Shown piece by piece: positions 58,302-64,000 of a stretch of 64,000 bases of DNA. Every line of letters starts with the position of its first letter. The first letter of the stretch is position 1. The position numbers and the translations under genes are program-made. The stretch is from Micavibrio_C sp965231165. GTDB lineage: Bacteria > Pseudomonadota > Alphaproteobacteria > Micavibrionales > Micavibrionaceae. A model generated the notes under the pieces. It did no database searches. It saw nothing but the letters and a program-made list of their open reading frames with translations, and was not told the origin of the DNA. The stretch spans positions 1,922,001 to 1,986,000 of the forward strand of contig OZ246421.1 of assembly GCA_965231165.1 (NCBI GenBank), in the 5' to 3' direction.

Positions 58302-59636
58302 CTAAAGTATAAACTTCGACAGGTCGGTGTTTTTGGCCAGTTCGGCGACTTGGGTTTTCACCAGTGCGGCATCAATTTTAATGCTTTCGCCGCTGCGGTC
58401 GGAGGCGCTGAAGCTGATATCATCCAATAGCTTTTCCATGACAGTGTGCAGACGGCGGGCGCCGATATTCTCAACCGTTTCATTAACGGCGTAAGCGACA
58501 CTGGCAATTTCGTCGATAGCGTCTTCACTGAAATCTATCGCGAGGCCTTCGGTGCCGATCAGCGCCTTATACTGACGGATCAGGCAGGCATCGGTTTCGG
58601 TCAGGATGCGGCGGAAATCGTTCTTGGTCAGCGCCTGCAGCTCGACACGGATCGGCAGCCGTCCCTGCAATTCGGCCAGCAGGTCGCTGGGCTTGGCATA
58701 ATGGAACGCGCCCGAGGCAATAAACAGGATGTGGTCGGTTTTTACCGGGCCGTGCTTGGTGTTGACCGTGGTGCCTTCGATCAAGGGCAGTAAGTCGCGC
58801 TGTACACCTTCGCGGCTGACATCACCGCCGCGCGCATCCTGACGGCTGGCGATCTTGTCGATTTCATCAAGGAAGACGATACCGTTTTGTTGCACCAGTT
58901 CGAGGGCGGTCGCGACCACTTTTTCGTCATCCAGCAATTTGTCGGCTTCTTCAGCCATCAATATCTCGTGGCTGTCTTCCACGGTCATGCGCTTGCGTTT
59001 GGTGCGGTTGCCGAAGGCCTTGCCCATCATCTCGCCGATATTGATCATGCTCATCGACGAGCCGGGCATGCCGGGAATATCGAAGCTTGCCATCGGATCG
59101 GCCTTGTCCTGCAGATCGATCTCGATTTCCTTGCCGTTCAGTTCACCGCTGCGCAATTTCTGACGGAAAGTATCGCGTGTGCTTTCGCTGGCGGTATCGC
59201 CGACAAGGGCATCGAGCACTCTGTTTTCAGCATAAAGCTCGGCCTGCGCGGTGACGGAACGGCGCATTTTATCGCGCACCATGTGAATGGAAATTTCGAC
59301 GAGATCGCGGATGATCGATTCGACATCCTTGCCGACATAGCCGACTTCGGTGAACTTGGTGGCCTCTACTTTAACGAATGGGGCTTGTGCCAACTTGGCC
59401 AGACGTCGTGCAATCTCGGTTTTACCGACACCGGTGGGGCCGATCATCAGGATATTTTTGGGATAGATTTCTTCCTGCATGGCCTTGTCCAGCTGCTGAC
59501 GGCGCCAGCGGTTGCGCATGGCAATCGCTACAGCACGCTTGGCGGCGGCCTGTCCGATGATATGGCGGTCCAGCTCGGATACGATCTCGCGCGGGGTCAG
59601 GGTCGGGATGTCGATGATGGTTTGTGTTTTACTCAT
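58302..59636 (-). CDS. hslU: ATP-dependent protease ATPase subunit HslU
   Basis: 444 residues, as expected. LTPREIVSELDRHIIGQAAAK at the start, Walker A GPTGVGKTEIARRLA (~59-73), pore loop GYVGKDVE, Walker B IVFLDEIDKIAS, sensor region GAFHYAKPSDLLAELQGRLP and C-terminal DLSKFIL, which docks into HslV. It unfolds substrates for HslV. It lies 21 bases downstream of hslV on the same strand. Confidence 0.98.
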   Translation of the reverse strand: MSKTQTIIDIPTLTPREIVSELDRHIIGQAAAKRAVAIAMRNRWRRQQLDKAMQEEIYPKNILMIGPTGVGKTEIARRLAKLAQAPFVKVEATKFTEVGYVGKDVESIIRDLVEISIHMVRDKMRRSVTAQAELYAENRVLDALVGDTASESTRDTFRQKLRSGELNGKEIEIDLQDKADPMASFDIPGMPGSSMSMINIGEMMGKAFGNRTKRKRMTVEDSHEILMAEEADKLLDDEKVVATALELVQQNGIVFLDEIDKIASRQDARGGDVSREGVQRDLLPLIEGTTVNTKHGPVKTDHILFIASGAFHYAKPSDLLAELQGRLPIRVELQALTKNDFRRILTETDACLIRQYKALIGTEGLAIDFSEDAIDEIASVAYAVNETVENIGARRLHTVMEKLLDDISFSASDRSGESIKIDAALVKTQVAELAKNTDLSKFIL

Positions 59637-59657
59637 GGCGGACCGGATAAACCCTGC

Positions 59658-60221
59658 TTACAATTTTTCAATGACAACATTGTGGTTGGTATAGACGCAG
59701 ATATCGCCTGCGATCTTCATCGCCTTGCGGGCGATTTCTTCGGCGCTCAAAGGCTGATCGATCAGCGCACGGGCGGCGGCCAGCGCATAATTGCCGCCGG
59801 AGCCAATACCGATAATGCCGTCTTCGGGTTCCACGACATCGCCGGTGCCGGTCAGGATCAGCGAGGTTTCGTGATCGCATACGGCCATCAGCGCTTCGAG
59901 GCGGCGCAGATATTTGTCCATGCGCCAGTCCTTGGCCAGCTCGACGCAGGCACGGGTGAGTTGCCCGGGGTGCGCTTCGAGTTTGGCTTCCAGTCTTTCA
60001 AACAGGGTGAAAGCGTCAGCGGTCGCGCCTGCAAACCCGGCAATGATCTTGCCGTCTTTACCAAGGCGGCGCACTTTGCGGGCGTTCGATTTCAGCACGG
60101 TCTGGCCCATTGAAACCTGTCCGTCGCCCGCGATAACGATGTCATTGCCCTTGCGGACGGCGAGAATGGTCGTGGCGTGCCATTGGCCGAGATAATTATA
60201 AGGTATATTTTGTTCTGTCAT
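59658..60221 (-). CDS. hslV: ATP-dependent protease peptidase subunit HslV
   Basis: 187 residues from ATG 60221. The catalytic Thr is the first Thr in WHATTILAVRKG after removal of a short propeptide; Ala replaces the more usual Gly before it. GDGQVSMGQTVLKSNARKVR, GFAGATADAFTLFERLEAKL and GIGSGGNYALAAARAL are family signatures. Forms a double hexamer with HslU caps. An in-frame ATG farther upstream is rejected as it adds non-family sequence. Confidence 0.96.
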   Translation of the reverse strand: MTEQNIPYNYLGQWHATTILAVRKGNDIVIAGDGQVSMGQTVLKSNARKVRRLGKDGKIIAGFAGATADAFTLFERLEAKLEAHPGQLTRACVELAKDWRMDKYLRRLEALMAVCDHETSLILTGTGDVVEPEDGIIGIGSGGNYALAAARALIDQPLSAEEIARKAMKIAGDICVYTNHNVVIEKL

Positions 60222-60370
60222 GGTGTGTTGGATATAGACCTGAGGGGTTTTCAAATCAATCCCATTTATATGGAAAAATTTGTAAATTTGCGTTTGCAAA
60301 ATGACAGGCGTAGCATTTGTTCCATCAAAGGGCGCGACCTTCTGTCGCCGCCAGATAAAGTGATACTGTC

Positions 60371-62284
60371 ATGTTCCTCAAAGACCACGCTTCCGACCTT
60401 CCCGACCATCATGCCGATCAAACTGCCAAGAACCGCTTCTGGGTTTTGCTGGTGGGCTGCATCGGCGTCGTTTATGGCGATATCGGCACCAGCCCCCTGT
60501 ATGCATTCCGCGAGGCTGCGATGCAGGCCGCCGAAACAGGCGGGCGTTTAAGTGTCATTGAAATTTATGGCATTTGTTCGCTGATTTTGTGGTCGCTGAT
60601 GCTGGTGGTGACGCTTAAATATGTGCTGTTTCTTTTGCGGCTGGATAATCGCGGCGAGGGCGGGATTCTCTCGCTGGTGGTGCAGGCTTATAAGCCTGCG
60701 GGCAAGCTCGGGCCGTTCGTGTTCTTTATGGGGCTGATCGGCGCGGGTTTGTTTTACGGCGATGCGATGATTACGCCCGCCATTTCGGTGATGTCGGCGG
60801 TTGAAGGTTTGAAGCTCGTCACGCCCGGCTTTGAAGGTTACGTTCTGCCGCTTTCTCTCTGCATCCTGTTGCTGCTTTTCTATGCGCAGAAATCGGGAAC
60901 GGGCAAGGTGTCCGTTTTCTTCGGTCCTGTAACGGCGATCTGGTTTATCGTGATGGGGGCGCTGGGTGTTTTCTGGATTGTGCAAAATCCGGATATTTTG
61001 CATGCGCTCAATCCTTATTACGCGTTCACGTTTTTTATTCATCACGGTATGGTCGGGTTGATTGTGCTGGGGGCTGTGTTCCTCGCCGTTACCGGCGCTG
61101 AAGCGCTTTATGCCGATCTCGGACATTTCGGACGTACACCTATCCAGCGGGCGTGGCTGTTTCTTGTATTTCCCTCTTTGAGTCTGAACTATCTCGGGCA
61201 GGGGGCATTGGTGCTGTTACAGCCGGAGGCTATCGACAATCCGTTTTACAAACTGGCACCCGAGGGGTTTTTGCTGCCGTTGATTGCTCTGGCGACGGTG
61301 GCGACTATCGTGGCTTCGCAGGCGGTGATTACAGGCGCTTACTCCCTGACCCGGCAGGCCGTGCAGCTCGGGTTTCTACCGCGTATGGAAATTCGTCATA
61401 CCTCGACCGACCAGAAAGGGCAGATTTATATGCCCAAGGTCAATCGTATGCTGTTGTTGGGTGTTGTGTTGCTGTGCTTGATGTTCGGCAGCTCAAGCGG
61501 TTTGGCTTCGGCATACGGGATTGCGGTATCAGGCACGATGCTGGTATCGACCATGTTGTCTTTCATCGTCATCTGGAAGGTGTGGAAACGCAGCGCCTTG
61601 CTGGCGGCGCTGATAGCATTGCCATTCTTGGCGTTGGAAATCGTTTTTTTCAGCGCCAATATGCTGAAAGTGTTTGAGGGCGGCATTGTGCCCTTGTGTA
61701 TGGCGGGCCTGCTGGTGCTGATGATGACGATCTGGGTTAAGGGGACGAGCTATCTGCGTCGTAAATCGCAGCAGGACGTCACCAGTCTCGGCGATCTCGT
61801 CGAAATGCTTGACCGGCGGTCCCCCACCCGCATCGAAGGCACAGCGATTTTCCTGACCAGCGATCCGAGCACAGCGCCGGTCGCGCTGCTGCAAAATCTG
61901 AGGCATAACCGTATTCTGCACCGGGATAATATTATTCTAACCGTGACGACATCAGAAATGCCCTCCGTTCCGGAAAGCCACCGCATCTCTGTCGAACAGC
62001 TTTCATCCTCGATTACTTGTGTGGTGCTGAGCTTCGGTTACATGGAAATACCCGATGTTCCCAAGGCTTTGATGTTACTGCCGCGGCATGGTGTTGATAT
62101 GGATACTGAGGGTGCGTCCTATTTTCTGGGGCGGCGTTCGATTGTTTCGGATGCCAAGATGGGCTTGCCGGAATGGCAGGATAATATTTATATCGCCATG
62201 GCGCATTCAGCGGCGAATGCGAATGATTTCTTCCGTATCCCCTATGACCGCGTCGTTGAGTTGGGAATCCAGTTGGCTGTATAG
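60371..62284 (+). CDS. kup: KUP-family potassium uptake transporter
   Basis: 637 residues with about 12 membrane helices (~25-455) and a cytoplasmic C-terminal domain. VVYGDIGTSPLYAFREA is the KUP signature; RLDNRGEGGILSLV, GAGLFYGDAMITPAISVMSA, VTGAEALYADLGHFG and QAVITGAYSLTRQAVQLGFL follow. It is a K+:H+ symporter of the inner membrane. It is divergent from hslV across 149 bases. The ribosome binding site is weak. Confidence 0.95.
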   Translation: MFLKDHASDLPDHHADQTAKNRFWVLLVGCIGVVYGDIGTSPLYAFREAAMQAAETGGRLSVIEIYGICSLILWSLMLVVTLKYVLFLLRLDNRGEGGILSLVVQAYKPAGKLGPFVFFMGLIGAGLFYGDAMITPAISVMSAVEGLKLVTPGFEGYVLPLSLCILLLLFYAQKSGTGKVSVFFGPVTAIWFIVMGALGVFWIVQNPDILHALNPYYAFTFFIHHGMVGLIVLGAVFLAVTGAEALYADLGHFGRTPIQRAWLFLVFPSLSLNYLGQGALVLLQPEAIDNPFYKLAPEGFLLPLIALATVATIVASQAVITGAYSLTRQAVQLGFLPRMEIRHTSTDQKGQIYMPKVNRMLLLGVVLLCLMFGSSSGLASAYGIAVSGTMLVSTMLSFIVIWKVWKRSALLAALIALPFLALEIVFFSANMLKVFEGGIVPLCMAGLLVLMMTIWVKGTSYLRRKSQQDVTSLGDLVEMLDRRSPTRIEGTAIFLTSDPSTAPVALLQNLRHNRILHRDNIILTVTTSEMPSVPESHRISVEQLSSSITCVVLSFGYMEIPDVPKALMLLPRHGVDMDTEGASYFLGRRSIVSDAKMGLPEWQDNIYIAMAHSAANANDFFRIPYDRVVELGIQLAV

Positions 62285-62382
62285 GGAATATGAAAAAAGT
62301 CCCGGTTTACCTGCCTTGAAAATATCCTCAATCCATATCATTCTGTCTATTGCGTTTCGCCCTTGGACTTAGGACATAATAC

Positions 62383-63366
62383 ATGGAGTTTCTCTCCGCT
62401 TTTCTTGATGGTCAGTTTTTAGGTCAGCCTGCCAGCATGTGGCTGATATTTCTGAGTGTGATCGTCACATTGCTGGTGCTTGATCTGGGGGTCTTTAACA
62501 AGAAAGACCATGTGATCGGCGCACGGGAGAGTTTGCGTCTGGCGGGGGTTTATATTTCAATTGCCCTGTTGTTCGGGTGCTGGGTCTGGTGGACGCTGGG
62601 TGCCGATGACGGGATGGATTATTTCACGGCGTATCTGATCGAACAAAGCCTGTCCATCGATAACCTGTTTGTGATGTCGCTGATCTTTGCCTATTACGGC
62701 GTACCGCGTGAATACCAGCATCGTGTTTTGTTCTGGGGGATTGTCGGCGTGATTGTCATGCGCGGCATCATGATCGGCGTTGGTGCGGCGCTCGTTCATA
62801 ATTTCGAGTGGATATTGCTGCTGTTTGCGGCGTTCCTGATTTTTACCGGCATCAAGATGGTCATGTCCAGCGATGAAGGGGATGAGGATATCGAGCACAG
62901 CCGCTTCATCAAGTTTTTACAAAAACATCTGCGGGTGACTCCTTTTTTACATGGTCATAAATTCTTTGTGCGGGAAAGAAGCATTGATAATCCGCGCGGG
63001 GGCTTAAGGGCGACACCGTTGTTTCTGGCGTTGGTGACGGTCGAGGTCGCCGACCTTATTTTTGCTGTGGATTCGGTGCCGGCGGTGTTGGCGATTACTA
63101 CCAATACATTCGTGGTTTATACGTCCAATATCTTTGCCGTGGTGGGCTTAAGGGCGCTTTATTTTGCGATTGCCGCCATTATTCACCGTTTCATTTATAT
63201 GAAATACTCACTGGCGATCATTCTGGTCTTTATCGGTCTGAAGGCCTTCTATGCTGAACTCTTCGATACCAAGGTGCCCGCTTTCCTGTCGCTCGGGATT
63301 ACGCTCGGTCTGCTGGGTGGCGGTATCCTAGTGTCGATGTGGAAGACCAGTCAGAAAGAGAAATAG
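62383..63366 (+). CDS. TerC-family integral membrane protein
   Basis: 327 residues, about nine membrane helices. Acidic motifs of the family are LLVLDLGVFNKKDHVI, EQSLSIDNLFVMSLIFAYYG and VEVADLIFAVDSVPAVLAIT. TerC/Alx proteins export or handle metal ions such as Mn2+ and Ca2+ and are linked to metalation of exoenzymes. AGGA lies nine bases before the ATG. I saw no Mn2+ riboswitch in the 98-base gap after kup. Confidence 0.93.
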   Translation: MEFLSAFLDGQFLGQPASMWLIFLSVIVTLLVLDLGVFNKKDHVIGARESLRLAGVYISIALLFGCWVWWTLGADDGMDYFTAYLIEQSLSIDNLFVMSLIFAYYGVPREYQHRVLFWGIVGVIVMRGIMIGVGAALVHNFEWILLLFAAFLIFTGIKMVMSSDEGDEDIEHSRFIKFLQKHLRVTPFLHGHKFFVRERSIDNPRGGLRATPLFLALVTVEVADLIFAVDSVPAVLAITTNTFVVYTSNIFAVVGLRALYFAIAAIIHRFIYMKYSLAIILVFIGLKAFYAELFDTKVPAFLSLGITLGLLGGGILVSMWKTSQKEK

Positions 63367-63460
63367 AAATCACATCTTGTTTTTAGAGTAAAGTTGCTTC
63401 CTGACTCTTGTTTATGATGTTTTCATATCATAAACCGATAAGGTAAAGGGCAGGAGGAAC

Positions 63461-63598
63461 ATGCATAAATCACAAAAGCAGACCTATGACGTAACACCGT
63501 TTGCCAGCCTGAAGGGGCTGTGGCAACGGGCCGTGGAGTTTTGTTTAAGCGTAGATGTCACTGCCGATGTCGGACCATGCGGGAGACTCCTCTCCTGA
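63461..63598 (+). CDS. Candidate small protein with strong ribosome binding site
   Basis: 45 residues, MHKSQKQTYDVTPFASLKGL then WQRAVEFCLSVDV and GPCGRLLS. AGGAGG lies a few bases before the ATG, one of the best ribosome binding sites in the window. Not membrane-like; two Cys. No family recognised. After it, 246 bases hold nothing I can identify before the GNAT gene. Could also be the remnant of a longer gene. Confidence 0.45.
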   Translation: MHKSQKQTYDVTPFASLKGLWQRAVEFCLSVDVTADVGPCGRLLS

Positions 63599-63844
63599 TC
63601 ATTGCAAACTCGGCTGCAATTATTTACGTCGATCATTCAGCCCTTTATTTTCAAGAGCTTTCCTATCACGCAATGCACAATCAATCGCACTGCAATATTG
63701 CGATGCAGCAGGGAGGGGGATAAAAATTTGCACACTAACACTATAGATTTTTATATTTCTTCATACCTTTTATGATGAAATGAAAGAATGCACGGACAGC
63801 ATCAATGATTGCGTACAGCCCATCTGGGGGCTTAAAGGGGCGCC

Positions 63845-64000
63845 ATGACCGATATCAGACTTAAAACGCTCAAGCCGATGCCTACAGTCGAGCTTGCGAC
63901 GTCACTTTCTCCCGGCGAGATGCAGGATCTTTGCGATTCCACCGATGCGGCGATTGAAAATGGCGGCGGCTTCGGTTGGGTCAAGCTTCCGGCCCGCGAT
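63845..64000 (+). CDS. GNAT-family N-acetyltransferase, N-terminal part (cut by window end)
   Basis: First 52 codons only: MTDIRLKTLKPMPTVELAT, then LSPGEMQDLCDSTDAAIENG and GGFGWVKLPAR. This start, with a DLCDSTDAAIENGGGFGW segment split as above, is typical of a GNAT group common in alphaproteobacteria, but the catalytic domain lies outside the window. GGGGC precedes the ATG. Confidence 0.68.
   Translation, partial: MTDIRLKTLKPMPTVELATSLSPGEMQDLCDSTDAAIENGGGFGWVKLPARD

Noticed and set aside
58887..60113. 408-codon plus-strand open frame
   Set aside because: Lies opposite hslU and hslV, both unmistakable; it is a shadow of their codon pattern.
62285..62382. Possible Mn2+ (yybP-ykoY) riboswitch before the TerC-family gene
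   Set aside because: The region is only 98 bases and I could not find the conserved core sequences or pairing.
1..64000. tRNA, rRNA, prophage or insertion-sequence genes
   Set aside because: No cloverleaf, rRNA stretch, transposase, integrase or phage structural gene was recognised on either strand; small structured RNAs could still be missed by eye.

Overview
The window is a piece of an alphaproteobacterial chromosome that spans the replication origin. The evidence is the gene set and its order: dnaQ-coaE-aroE-ppsR on one side and hemE-hemH-hemJ, rho, mnmE-mnmG-rsmG-parA-parB, lptE and holA on the other. There are also four parS sites, a run of DnaA-box-like sequences just upstream of hemE, and three exact TTAA-N7-TTAA sites of the CtrA type. 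A Micavibrio- or Rhodospirillales-like organism is possible, but this is only a guess from the overall gene flavour.

Layout. 1-2680: 5' part of a reverse-strand RTX protein with a C-type-lectin-like domain, cut by the window edge. 2.9-8.3 kb: an AidB-like acyl-CoA dehydrogenase, an entericidin-type lipoprotein, a small secreted protein, and the secB/fxsA, Tim44-domain and mltA envelope group. 8.4-15.0 kb: a divergent two-partner secretion pair, with a 1470-residue exoprotein and its Omp85-type transporter. 15.0-21.5 kb: dnaQ, coaE, aroE, ppsR, two paralogous metallopeptidase-like proteins and a conserved unknown, all on the minus strand. 21.5-21.9 kb: likely oriC, where gene direction flips. 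21.9-42 kb: heme genes, rho, a block of accessory genes (zinc-ribbon membrane protein, dienelactone hydrolase, hisG with a TrpR-like regulator), then tRNA-modification, partition and polymerase genes.

42-48.8 kb: a DUF3576 lipoprotein, an abundant-type porin, a YggS-type PLP protein, several hypotheticals, a winged-helix protein with a degenerate receiver, and Smr. Palindromic intergenic repeats are concentrated here. 48.8-55.8 kb: a tightly overlapping minus-strand operon encoding a lysine 2,3-aminomutase-like radical SAM enzyme, four different D-Ala-D-Ala-ligase-like ATP-grasp proteins and a GNAT domain joined in frame to a LytM/M23 peptidase. It looks like a pathway that makes beta-lysine and builds a small amide or peptide from it, possibly linked to the cell wall. 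I know of no description of this arrangement, and it is the best candidate for a new system. 55.9-64 kb: a prolyl oligopeptidase, hslUV, kup, a TerC-family protein, a small ORF with a strong ribosome binding site, and the start of a GNAT protein.

How the parts fit. Housekeeping genes run away from the proposed origin on both sides. parS sites lie inside mnmG and rsmG, next to parAB. The CtrA-type sites lie beside the origin, between the two-partner secretion genes, and upstream of smr, suggesting cell-cycle control of replication and surface functions. Compared with the alphaproteobacterial order as I remember it, maf is not between aroE and ppsR, leuS is not beside lptE, and smr and hslUV lie on the opposite side of the origin from mltA.
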